Shown here piece by piece: positions 12,411-21,927 of a stretch of DNA of 64,000 nucleotides. A program made the position numbers and the translations under genes. Each line of letters begins with the position of its first letter. Positions within the stretch are counted from its first letter, which is position 1. The notes beneath the pieces are model-generated. The model saw only the letters and a program-made list of their open reading frames with translations. It was not told the origin of the DNA and did not search any database. Source of the stretch: Galeopsis tetrahit (Eukaryota; Streptophyta; Magnoliopsida; Lamiales; Lamiaceae); assembly GCA_963675135.1 (NCBI GenBank), contig OY776130.1, positions 24,730,001 through 24,794,000 on the forward strand, given 5' to 3'.

Positions 12411-13065
12411 TGACGAAAATGATTTGTCATTAATTATTTATAATAAATGATGAAAGTTAATATTGTCATGAAAAAATTTTTTTTTTTTGACGTTGAATAT
12501 TGTCATCAATTATTATTAAAATTGTCACTAATTATTTTTGTGACGAAAATGATTTGTCATTAATTATTTAGAATAATAAATGACGAAAATTAATATCGTC
12601 GTGAAAATTTATTTTTCAGGACGTCGAATGTTGTCATCAATTATTATGATAATTGTCACCAATTATTAGTGTGACAAAAATATTTTGTCACTAAATATCT
12701 CGACTAATTAATGGCGAAAAATTAACATCGTAAAAAAATATATTTTTCATGACGTCGAATATCGTCATCAATTATTATTAAAATCGTCACCAATTATTTT
12801 TGTGACGAAAATATTTTGTCACTAAATATTTTGAATAATTAATGATGAAAAATAATATCTTCAAGAAAATATATTTTTCTTGACGTCGAATATCGTCATC
12901 TATTACGAATAAAATCGTCAACAATTATTATTGTGACGAAAATATTTTGTCTCTAAATATTTTCAATAATTAATGACGAAAAATAGTATTGTCACGAAAA
13001 TATACCTTTTATGACGTCAAATATCATCATCAATTTTTATTAAAATCGTCATCAATTATTATTGT
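12411..13065. repeat. 131-bp tandem array in the right CACTA end
   Basis: The word TGAC(G/A)AAAAT starts at 12411, 12541, 12672, 12803 and 12934, with a decayed sixth start near 13065, a period of 130-131 bases. Each unit carries several GTCAC/GTGAC words in both orientations and a CGTCGAAT block. The array is continuous with the rest of the right subterminal region up to 13356. Confidence 0.88.
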
Positions 13066-13359
13066 GGCAATAGTTTAGCATTGTCAAGAAAAACTATTTT
13101 CCATGACGTCGAATTTCGTCACCATTTATTATTAAAATCGTCACATAGTATTACCGTGACATACTTATTAACGTTGTCACGAAATATACAAATTTGTGAC
13201 GAGTTTTTTTGTAATTGGTGACGAAGTTAAATTTTGTCACAATTTCTAGTACTTTAATGACGAAAAATAAAATTTGTCACGTTTAAGTACAAAATTGTGA
13301 CGATTTTTGTGTCGTCGAAAAAAAATTCGTCACGAAATGTGTGATTTCCTGTAGTGAAG

Positions 13360-14337
13360 GGTGAGAAAAGTAAGGGGGAAGGTAGCAAAGGGAAAGGGAA
13401 AGCAAAAGTTTTGGAGATTGTTGAGGCTACAGAGGAGGAAGATTGCCTCAAAACCAGAAGTGGAAAAATAAGGAAACCAAATTTGAAGAGAAAGAAGATT
13501 GCTGATATTTCTGATCATGAGAAAAGCAAGAAATATAAGTCAAGTGAACCAGATGATGATGAAGAGATGGAAATTTCAACCTTGGTTAGAAGGGAAGATA
13601 AACTGCCTGTTAGAAGAACTTCTCCTGAAGTTACTGCTGCTGATCTTGTGAAAGACAAAGCTCATGTGTTTGAAGAAGTTGCAAACATCTTTGCAGAAGG
13701 AGCTGGACAAGATGCAGAAACCAGAAAAGGAGTAAGGAAGCTTGTTATTGAAGAGAGAACCAAGATGTTCATAGATGCTGAAGAGTGCAGGTTGAAGAGG
13801 CACAAAGACTTCAATCCAGGAAATTCTAAGTCTTACAAAAGTTCTTATGCTTTGATGATGGAAAATAGAGCCAAGAGGAAGTCTGAAACCTTGAAAAGGA
13901 TCCCTCATACTGACAGCTGGGTTCCTACTGAACTCAATGGTGCTTGGGATGAAGCCAATCGAGTATGGGATCATCTCTTCTTTGTGGTGAAGAGATGGGG
14001 AGACTTTGAAGACATTGATGGTCTTTATGAAGGTTTTATGATGGAGAATTACCCAGAACTGTACACGAAGATTCTTGGAGCTGCTCAAATGGAGAAAGTG
14101 ATTGTCAAAGCTCCTGAACAGATTTTCTGGACTCCACCAATGAAGACTGATGGTAAAAGCATTGATAGGAAAGCAATTACTGATGAGTTTGTGCAACTTG
14201 TCAAGGATGAAGATTTGATTGGGAAGAATGAGGAGGTCATGGCCTTGAAGAATAGGCACTTTGCATCCTATGGGTTAACTCCACTGTTCAAGGAACTCCC
14301 ATCTTTCCTGAAGAAGAAGTCAGATGCAGCCAAGTGA
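13360..14337 (+). pseudogene. Envelope-like ORF, 3' part after the CACTA insertion
   Basis: About 325 codons to a TGA at 14335-14337. The AAG codon of the target duplication (13357-13359) is in frame with AAG 3441-3443 on the left, so both halves belong to one reading frame. The segment begins Lys/Gly-rich, has an acidic patch (DDDEEME) about 60 residues in, then a more globular part with many Trp, Phe and Tyr residues at roughly residues 190-320. The apparent start codon inside the transposon end is not a real start. No known catalytic motif is visible. Confidence 0.7.
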
Positions 14338-14782
14338 TGAAGCTGCTGAAGGTCAAGTCAAGATTTAATCTCGAACAAACATGAACTTTTTAATCTATGT
14401 TTATTTTTATTCCCAGACAATTGTTGCTCCTTAAGAGCTAGAACTTACAACTTTCTGCTCTTACTACTGTGCTATCTTATTTCTGATAATGATTATCTAT
14501 CATATGCACTGGACAACAATTTTTGAGTCTTTATACTTGTGTTATTTGTCTGAAAATAGGATCTAGCAAAATGATTTTAAATTGATTATTGCTTAGAACA
14601 AGTTTTATAGAACTCAGAGAACTTAGCCCTTTTTAGGTTAATTATCTGAATTTATTCTGTGAAATTCTCTAAGTATAGAATATATATGCTAGTTGTCCTG
14701 TTTTTGTCAAATCTACTGAAAAAGAAATCCCTATGGATCTTTTGAAGTAAGTAGGTTTTGGCATCATCAAAAAGGGGGAAAT
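14338..14782 (+). other. Retroelement 3' untranslated region with polypurine tract
   Basis: Non-coding sequence between the end of the long ORF and the 3' LTR. It ends in the polypurine tract AAAAAGGGGGAAAT (14769-14782), the plus-strand DNA primer site, directly abutting the LTR. Confidence 0.75.
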
Positions 14783-16199
14783 TGTTGGGATATGGTTTAT
14801 ATTAATAAAAGAAAATTTGATTTTGATTTGATACCAAAACCCTAAGTAAAACCCCAAGTATGATGATTTGCCAAGTCTAGATTTTCAGGTTAGAAAAGCT
14901 CATATATGTTAGGGAGCTTTAATTTTTAGATAGATTATTCTTTGAATCTATGACCTGAAAGCAAAAAGCACAAAAGACAAGTATCATTGAAGACAAGGAG
15001 CTGAAGTGTTATGAAGAAAGTGACATGGATTCATGAAGACAAGTATGCTGGACAACAAAAGTCAAGTATGATGAATTTGGATATTCATATACTTTGGACT
15101 TGGCATACTTATGGACAAAGACAAGGAATGACTAGGCACCTTACCCAGTACAAGGCCGTTAGCGGGAAGGACATAATTATTCCAAATTAGCCAAGGAATG
15201 AGAGCCACCTGTCACTGCGCATAACAAACTCTGATATTGGAATGCAAATTGCAGAATGGACGTGAATACATGTACTATTTGCATGCAGGCCCCTGAACAA
15301 TTTGAAAGTTCAAATTTATGGATAAGTTTTACTATCTCCACCAACGGATAGTTTACTTCATCTATAAATAGGCCATATCTTGAATCATTTCAAGAGAGAC
15401 GGGACAGACATCAAGCTATAAGTCATACATATTCTAGCAATTATTTTAGCATCCAAAAGCATTCAAAACACTCGAGATATTAAAAAGCTTTTAAGCATAT
15501 TCATTTGTGAGTGTTACCTTTAGTCCCCACTAGGCAAACTTATTGTTGATTATCCAAAGCCTAGACAGTGATATCCTATCCTTTATATTCGTTCTTAAAT
15601 TGTAAAGGATATCACACAATTAGTTGGTACTAGAACAAAACCCTACTTTCACCTTGAGAGATAGATTGAGAGTATTGTTGAGTTCGTAGTAGAGATTGAG
15701 AGTATTGCAACGAGAGAAGGTTGTAAGAAATCAAGAGAAGAGAAGGAGAAGAAGTAGAGTGCACCTTGGCACTGTAAAAACAAGCTAATTCCGAAGTGAT
15801 TAAGGAATTATCCTATTAAATTAGGAGAGTGGACGTAGGAGCAGTTTAGTCTCCGAACCACTATACGTCTTGTGTTCTTACTTACTGCACTTATCTTATT
15901 GCTTTAGCTTTTGTGTTGTTATAACTGCTATTTGCTATTTGATAACTTAGTATCTAAGTGCATATTAATTAAGGAGTATAAAAGGGCCTATCATTTATTT
16001 CGCATACAAGTTGCATACTGTTAAGAATTCTTAGAATCTACTGTTAGTATTTTCATATATAGGACTTGACACACTGTGTAACTTACTTGACTCTGATTAT
16101 TTGTGTCGATTACTTGCAAAAGTTTTTATTGAAAAACACACACACGTGTATTCCCCCCCCCCCCCCCATACACGTGTCATACTCCTTTTGGGACCAACA
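14783..16199 (+). mobile_element. 3' LTR of the Sirevirus-like element (1417 bp)
   Basis: Starts TGTTGG right after the polypurine tract and ends CCAACA at 16199, perfect 6-bp terminal inverted repeats. A TATA box (TATAAATA, 15363-15370) marks the U3 promoter. Near the 3' end a run of 15 C (16153-16167) sits between two arms of a perfect 10-bp inverted repeat, ACACGTGTAT and ATACACGTGT. Related LTR starts are found at 20631 and about 18786. Confidence 0.85.
15363..15370 (+). promoter_or_regulatory. TATA box of the retroelement LTR
   Basis: TATAAATA in U3, followed by transcribed-looking sequence. Transcription would start roughly 30 bases downstream. Confidence 0.6.
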
Positions 16200-16331
16200 A
16201 GGTGCATACTCATCCAGATCAAATTTATCTCATTTGCTATGTGTATTTAACAAAGGCTTAGAATCATTTCAAGTGGGATTCCTTAGAAAAGTAGGTTAGA
16301 CATCATGTAATTTAAAATGTTAATTTATAGA

Positions 16332-16496
16332 TGCTTATTTAGCAGTGGTTTACAAGGATTTAAACCATCTTCAACATGCCACTTATGAAAGCTACATTAT
16401 TGCCTTGGAAGATGAAGATAAGAAAACTAAGAAAGAGCTTATAGTAGCTCGCAGCAAGGAGAAGGAACAAGAGACCACCATCTCTAGATTAATGAG
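16332..16496 (+). pseudogene. Isolated exon of an unidentified gene
   Basis: A clean 165-bp exon-like block: acceptor TTTATAG, open reading with LNHLQHATYESYIIALEDED in the middle and Lys/Glu-rich helical sequence after it, and donor ATGAG|GTTTGT. No neighbouring exon of the same gene was found. It lies just right of the retroelement LTR and left of a duplicated MOSC exon, so it is probably a displaced gene fragment. I do not recognise the parent; the composition suggests a coiled-coil protein. Confidence 0.5.
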
Positions 16497-16581
16497 GTTT
16501 GTGACATGTGTCACCTAATAGGTTTGTAAATATATATATTAAGATATGGTATACACAGGCCCACTAGAATAATACAAAATA

Positions 16582-16787
16582 CTCCCTCCGTCCAATTTTA
16601 TTATGCCCACTTCTCCGGGCACGGGTTATAATGAATATTGATTAGTTTATTCATAAAGTAGATAAGTTGGGGGTATGATGGAATATTGGTATGAATAATA
16701 TTATTTTCAAAAAGGGTATGGGCATAATAAAATTGAATTGGACAACCAAAAAAGAAAAGTGGGAATAATGAAATTGGACGGAGGGAG
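16582..16787. mobile_element. Stowaway MITE (206 bp)
   Basis: CTCCCTCCGTCCAATTT at the left and its near-complement AAATTGGACGGAGGGAG at the right, flanked by TA on both sides. Same family as 37702-37993 (shared phrases around TTATTATGCCCAC and GGGCATAATAAAA). Confidence 0.9.
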
Positions 16788-16915
16788 TATCATATCTAAT
16801 AATAGGACTATTCTCGATTAATCATTATCATGGCTTGGCCCATCTTGTAAATCATTTTCGTGGCCCAAACTTCCTTGCCCGATTGTAAGCGTTCTTTAAT
16901 TTCCGGCCTTCATTC

Positions 16916-17000
16916 GCATCAACCTACTCAGACTCTGCTCAGCTTCCGCTCTGATAAAGCCTTGCGCCCCAACAATAAACAGCAGAAAGGGAAGGTAAGT
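16916..17000 (+). pseudogene. Duplicated fragment of MOSC gene exon 7
   Basis: The block at 16922-17000 reads LLSFRSDKALRPNNKQQKGK followed by a donor GTAAGT. It aligns with the end of exon 7 of the intact MOSC gene (28611-28684, MLSFRSDEALRPTKKQQKGR), with the same reading frame and donor position. Sequence left of it (16862-16915) no longer resembles the gene. This is a partial, dispersed duplicate. Confidence 0.85.
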
Positions 17001-18443
17001 ACTCCCTCTGTCCACCGTATGTATAGTATGTTCACTTATTTTACTTGTCGATCCACCAAATTCAGTATATTCATTCCTTTTACGGAAATATCACGTTATC
17101 TTCATTTTATCCCCACTCTCCAATGACTTAATTATTCAAATTGTCAATTAACTTTACTAAAAAAAACAAGTTTATCATAAATTAACTCATAATTCCACAA
17201 TACTCTTACTTTATCAACTTATTTTATCTGATTTTCTTAAAATGGTGTATCATAATGGCGTTGGGTAAATAAAGTAGGCCGTAACGCTTCGGCTTACTAG
17301 CTAGTTGCACCGTGCAACTACTGTAATTAAAAGTATATATCAACACATATGATAAAATATATATATTAGTTGTATACGGAAAAATATTGAGAAAAAAATT
17401 ATTTACGTCCCGTAACTTTTACCTTTTTTGAAAAACATCCCAAAATATTTAAAATTTTAATTTACGTCCCATAACTTTTTCAATTGCTTAATTTACGTCC
17501 AATTTTCACTGAAAATCCCCAAATTTTCACTGGAAATCCCCAAAATATTGTGCTAAAAGTTTTCACACCTTTTCTTTTTTCATGTGTCCCACTCCCACAT
17601 GAGTTTTTACACGGATATGGTACAATAAGGCCCAAATCAAGAGGGTACATATATTTTTACCCAACCTTACTCCCGATACACTCCTAGTTAATCTAAAAAT
17701 CTAAAAATAACATTAATTTTATAATTGGAAAACAAAATTAAATATAATTTAGAAATAAATATATTAGGTATATATGGTATGATAATTTAAAAACAAACAA
17801 AGTAATTTAAATTAATTAATTGAATTTAAACAAAATCAAAATATAATATATATATTAATTGCATTCAAAATATGACGACTAAAGCTCCTAGCCTAAACGG
17901 TACATAAGGAGCGCATAAGCTCCTCTTTCCAGGAGATCACGAGTTCGAATCTCGCGCTCAAATATGGACGTATATTAATTGAATTAAAAACAAAACTGAA
18001 TATATGATATATATAATTGCATTCAAAATATAACGACCAGAGCTCCTATCCTAAACGACACATAAGGAGCCTAAGGCCATATTAAATGGCCATTAATAGG
18101 TGTTGGTGTATAAATAGTGGCATGAAGGCCTGGGTTCGATGGCTGGCGATGCTTGGCAAAAAATAGCGTGGAAATTTTGGCGAGTGAATTAAATGCTAGC
18201 CATTTCCCTCGTTATTCATGTTAAAGAGGACTTTTCCCTCACCAAATCCCTCTTTATTTGGATACTTCTTTGTAGTGTATATGTCCAAATAACCAAGTAC
18301 TATGAAAACTATTATCAAGTAAGTTAAGGTACTTAATCAAATAAATACTTTAAATGCGGAATTATAGTTGGCCCAATATGTTTATACTCCTTTAAAACAA
18401 TTATGAAAATTAGGATTTTTATCCACACAAAAACAAGAATCGC
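17001..18443. other. Repeat-derived spacer
   Basis: A one-ended Stowaway start (CTCCCTCTGTCCACC near 17002) is followed by AT-rich DNA. A palindrome TTGCACCGTGCAA at 17305-17317 next to CTAGCTAG could be a minus-strand Helitron end, which is weak. GTCCC(A/G)TAACTTTT words repeat near 17408 and 17468. tRNA-like SINE sequence lies at 17875-17975. No gene is supported. Confidence 0.5.
17875..17975 (+). mobile_element. tRNA-like SINE remnant
   Basis: TAGCCTAAACGG resembles a Pol III A box and GAGTTCGAATCTC matches a B box about 50 bases downstream, with short stems like a tRNA anticodon and T arm between them. A second partial copy of the first ~60 bases lies at about 18017-18072. It is not a functional tRNA: the acceptor stem is missing. 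Confidence 0.5.
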
Positions 18444-18780
18444 TACTACAAAAACGAGCTTTGGAGACGCTCCAAAGTGTGACTAAACGTAGTGTTTAGT
18501 GACGCTATGGTCAAGAGTCACCTAGTTTGGCATTTCTTGAAGCAGTTATAATGACGCTTGAAAAGCGTCACTGTAGGGGTCATAATGATGCTTTCTCACG
18601 TCATGAAGCTTTACTTTATTGATGCTTTCTGACGTCACGAAAAAGATCCAACTAAGTCAACGAACTCCTCTAATGATGCTTTTGTGCATCATAGTAACAC
18701 CATTTGGTGACGGTAACAGGTATCACGACATTAAACTTTGAGTGATGCTTTCTCGCGTCATGAATTTTTTTTAAACTAAC
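18444..18780 (+). mobile_element. CACTA-type terminus remnant
   Basis: ACTACAAAAACGAGC (a decayed CACTACAAAAA end) is followed by repeated GACGC, GCGTCA and GTGACG words in both orientations, the subterminal signature of a second CACTA family. No matching right end was found before 18786. Confidence 0.6.
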
Positions 18781-18784
18781 AAAA

Positions 18785-19160
18785 TATTGGGACATGGTTT
18801 ATATTAATAAAAGTAATTAAGAAATTTGATTTCCTAATTAATCCCAATTAAGTATGACATATTGTATATGGATTTTAATTGATATTAAGTTTATTTCGTG
18901 GACAATATTAACATCGTAAAAAGAGTCGTCATGCACATTACCAAGAGTATTAACATTAGCTTCTCGTGACAGACAGACAGACAGGCTATGTTGCAATATT
19001 AATTATATTGCATTCTCTATTTTATTATAGTTTTAAAAACATATTTTCAATTTTATTTTTTATCTCAGCCTTAAAAATAGTCCAATTTCAGTTAATACAG
19101 ATTAACAATTGTAGGTGCAGAAAAAATAGAGTTAGGAAAAACAAAGATAAATAAAAAGAT
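18785..19160 (+). mobile_element. LTR start remnant
   Basis: TTGGGACATGG and the following TTTATATTAATAAAAG match the first ~28 bases of the LTRs at 14783 and 20631; the rest diverges. Probably the end of a related LTR element. The extent is not defined. Confidence 0.5.
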
Positions 19161-19289
19161 TGGGGGAAACAATCCCCAATTTTTATTATCACAATATAAG
19201 AGGACTTAGGACATGCAGCAATTCAACAAGATTTAACAACAACATACATAATAGAAACACACATAAGCTACTTTAAAAAAGTAGCACAA

Positions 19290-19611
19290 TTAACCATCGA
19301 GACAGGGAACAAGGTGTTGCAGTCGACATTCCATGGCCACCTCATCCCAGTGTGATGGTTTTAATTCAAGTGCGCTTCCACCTACATAATTAGAAAGAGA
19401 CGTGAATTTAGGAAATAAGAAAGTGAATCAATCCAAAGAGTACTGTATGACTACGTACTTTAGCGGGGGATACAAGCCCCTGCGTAAACCGAAAGCTGAA
19501 ACCATGGTTAATAGCTAGAGTAAGAAATTAAGAAAGAGGTAGCTAGGGAGATGTATTATTGATCGAGTGGTAGGTGAGGGAAATACTTACCTTAATTGCA
19601 GCTTATTTATA
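19290..19611 (-). other. Candidate small two-exon gene (unknown peptide)
   Basis: On the minus strand a TATA box (TATAAATA, plus positions 19604-19611) precedes an ATG at 19503-19505. The first block reads MVSAFGLRRGLYPPLK and ends at a donor GTACGTA (exon edge about 19459). An acceptor ATTATGTAG at 19382 opens a block that in one frame reads LKPSHWDEVAMECRLQHLVP and stops at 19290. The phases of the two blocks do not join in that frame, so the model is uncertain. Nothing was recognised. Confidence 0.25.
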
Positions 19612-20603
19612 GAGGAGAGGAGAGGTGATAATGTGAGCTCACTCACACTGGATTGCGCGCACCTCAAGGAACACGTCATCAGCACGATGCTAGCTACCTC
19701 AGCTCAGTGTAATTAATCAGGTATAGTAATGATATAGAACCCAATGGTCGGTTAATTAACCACTTGCATAAATCACTTTATCATGTACAAGTATTTATTA
19801 ATTATGCAATATCAAAACCTATCGATATATATGGAAATTTATTTTGAATCTTATGTGTAATTAATTTATTCAAGAAATTAAAATGGTTCGCGTGTTGGAA
19901 AGCCCACAAATATTCATACTCTCCTCTAATTTTGTATGCAGGACCATTGGATCAATTCACCAGATGCAATATATTTGTTTGCTGCAGTACTGATATATAA
20001 TTGGTGGAGTCTTTTTAGAGTCATTATTGCATGCCGGGTCCAACCTTATCATGTGCGAGATATATGGAAATAATTTTTTGAATTCAATCAAAGAAAGACG
20101 TCCTTTTTTCTTTGTCATCTTTACAACACGTTTTTGTTTATTTATTTATTATTCATACTCATGGTCTTTAATTTCTTTGCCCCGGCCCACAAATATCACA
20201 AATAATTTTAGTGGTGTCTTTTCCTTGCTTTTACTGTTTTTGCAATTGCTTTTATATATATATATATATTACTGCTCCCTTTAAATCAACTTTCTTAATT
20301 CAATTGATATATATTTTTTTGTGTGTATTTCTAGATTTAATGAGTACGTAGAAGATTATTATAGAGAATATTAAACAAGGAATATATATGATTTTATTAA
20401 TTAATGACTAGAAGATGTAACATACACGTAGAACTCCCTACTATATTTTTGTATCCCAACAAGGGACGCACATATTTCATCCGAGAGTGAAAGGCTGGAT
20501 TTTATATTTCGAGAGTTTGACTAGAAGAATTGGTAGCAGTATTGTTGACCAAATCATTGAGTATTTTAGTGATAAGAAAAGAAAATAAACGAGGTGTTAG
20601 CGT
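19612..20603. other. Spacer, no gene seen
   Basis: AT-rich DNA with an (AT)n run near 20253-20270. A short palindrome GAGCTCACTC lies near 19637. No coding or RNA feature is supported. Confidence 0.5.
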
Positions 20604-20630
20604 TATATGTCCAAATAACCAAGTACTATG

Positions 20631-21207
20631 TGTTGGAATATGGTTTATATTAATAAAAGAAATTTTGATTTTTATTAAATAACAAAACCCTAGAATAACC
20701 CCAAGTACGATGAATTGCCATAATAGATTATCAAGATTGGAAAAGCTCATTCATGTTAGGAAGCTTTATTTTACTTAGGTTAGATTTTTGAAAATCTATG
20801 ACAAGTGACCTAAAATGCAAAGAGCAATGAAGTCAAGAGTCATGAAGAAAAGGACACTAAATAAATGTAACAAGTCCAAAGTTGAAGATCATTGAAGTTG
20901 ACACTGGATGAAGAATCAAGAAGCATGAAGAATTAGCAAGAAGAAATTTTGGACAAGTGTCATGAAGAAAGGATAAGTGGAATGATCAAGTTAGAGGAAG
21001 CCTAAGTCATATAAAGTAAGGCTCAGAAATAATCTTCAAGTATGATCATGTCAAGTATGCTGAAGTGACCTTGAGAAGACCTTGCAAGATGGATAAGTGA
21101 TCTGAAGTGGCCTTAAAATGACTTTGCAAGATGGACAAGTTCACTCAAGTGACATTAAGAGAACTTTGTAGAGAAGATAAGTAGCCTGAAGTTGGCTTTC
21201 AACTAAG
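20631..21207 (+). mobile_element. Partial LTR related to 14783-16199
   Basis: TGTTGGAATATGG at 20631 and the next ~150 bases follow the LTR at 14783 with scattered changes (shared AAACCCTA, CCCCAAGTA and GAAAAGCTCAT blocks). From about 21057 to 21200 it has three to four degenerate ~45-bp tandem units built on GAAGTGACCTT and TTGCAAGATGGA. No LTR 3' end is visible; it runs into an F-box fragment. Confidence 0.7.
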
Positions 21208-21474
21208 TTGGATTCTTCTCACTTATGGACATGGAAAAAGTATACTATATCAAAAGTGGGTGTGCTACCCCCAGCTTATAAACTCGTGCCTATACACTTT
21301 ATTGACAGTACTCATAAAAAGATTATGTTCAGGAATGATCCGGCAGGAATTTTCTACTCATTCGATTTTGCAACAGGGGAAGAGGTCCCAATTCACGAGC
21401 TAAATTCAGATGTTCCTATTGGGCATACATATAAGTATGCAGAAAGCCTTGTATCGCCTGACCAACTTTTGTGA
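21208..21474 (+). pseudogene. C-terminal fragment of an F-box protein (FBA-type)
   Basis: 88 codons ending in TGA, reading like the C-terminal strands of the F-box-associated interaction domain: a WKKYTIS start, a phrase IMFRNDPAGIFYSFDFATGE, and the typical ending YAESLVSP. F-box proteins are substrate adaptors of SCF ubiquitin ligases, with the F-box N-terminal and this domain C-terminal. Neither the F-box nor the rest of the domain is present, and a partial LTR abuts it on the left, so this is a stranded 3' gene piece. Confidence 0.7.
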
Positions 21475-21927
21475 TCATAACTTCTACTTACTACATTATA
21501 GTATTATATTCTTATAAGTAGTATTATATTCTTATAAGCAGTATTTGAATAATAACAATTTACTGAATTTTTTGTTCGTAAATTTATATATTTTATTTTC
21601 GTAAATTTTGAACATATTTTCATTATTGTTTGTATTAACTACTTAACACACTAGATGTATCAAATATTTCAACAGATCAATCATTTTTACTTATGTATCA
21701 ATACATATGTTATATAATACAACATATATCCTATATCTGAATATGTATATAATTAAACTCAATGGCTGCAATAAACAGTTAACTAAAGATGATATATAAT
21801 ATAGTACATGAATTACTGCAAGATTAAAAAAAAATTACTAGGAGATTAGAAAAATGAAAAGTATATTGAATAATAATGATCTGGTGCAAACCAATGTGTG
21901 AATAACAGGATATAATGTTAAAGAAAA
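21475..21927. other. Spacer
   Basis: AT-rich. A ~24-bp unit (TAGTATTATATTCTTATAAG) is repeated in tandem near 21500-21545. No gene was seen. Confidence 0.5.

Larger units (their letters stand above)
3444..13356. mobile_element. CACTA (En/Spm) DNA transposon, complete ends, non-autonomous
   Basis: Left terminus CACTACAGGAAAT at 3444; the right terminus at 13356 is its reverse complement (ATTTCCTGTAGTG), giving a 13-bp perfect terminal inverted repeat. The 3-bp target duplication AAG lies at 3441-3443 and 13357-13359, as expected for CACTA elements. Both ends carry dense GTGAC/GTCAC motifs over roughly 0.9 kb, the usual sites for the element's own DNA-binding protein. No TNPD/TNP2 transposase ORF is visible in the 9.9 kb, so it is probably mobilised in trans. 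It contains a captured UGPase-like exon (12263-12365), a GC-rich exon-like island (about 5813-6035), a LINE remnant, a mini-Stowaway and a dispersed repeat. Confidence 0.92.
1..16199 (+). mobile_element. Sirevirus-like (Ty1/Copia) LTR retrotransposon, 3' part
   Basis: The window opens inside an LTR retrotransposon on the + strand. Visible are a very long ORF (276-3443, resuming at 13360-14337), a G-rich polypurine tract at 14769-14782 and a 3' LTR at 14783-16199. An extra long ORF between pol and the 3' LTR, and a polypurine tract of the form AAAAAGGGGGARAT directly before TGTTGG, are hallmarks of the Sirevirus lineage. Gag, pol and the 5' LTR would lie left of the window and are not seen. 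A CACTA transposon (3444-13356) is nested inside, so about 6.3 kb of this interval is the retroelement itself. The lineage assignment is inference from architecture; reverse transcriptase upstream would settle it. Confidence 0.7.

Noticed and set aside
13576..14259. A 227-codon minus-strand frame opposite the 3' half of the envelope-like ORF
   Set aside because: It mirrors the coding strand exactly and has no family resemblance; the plus frame joins perfectly to the left half.
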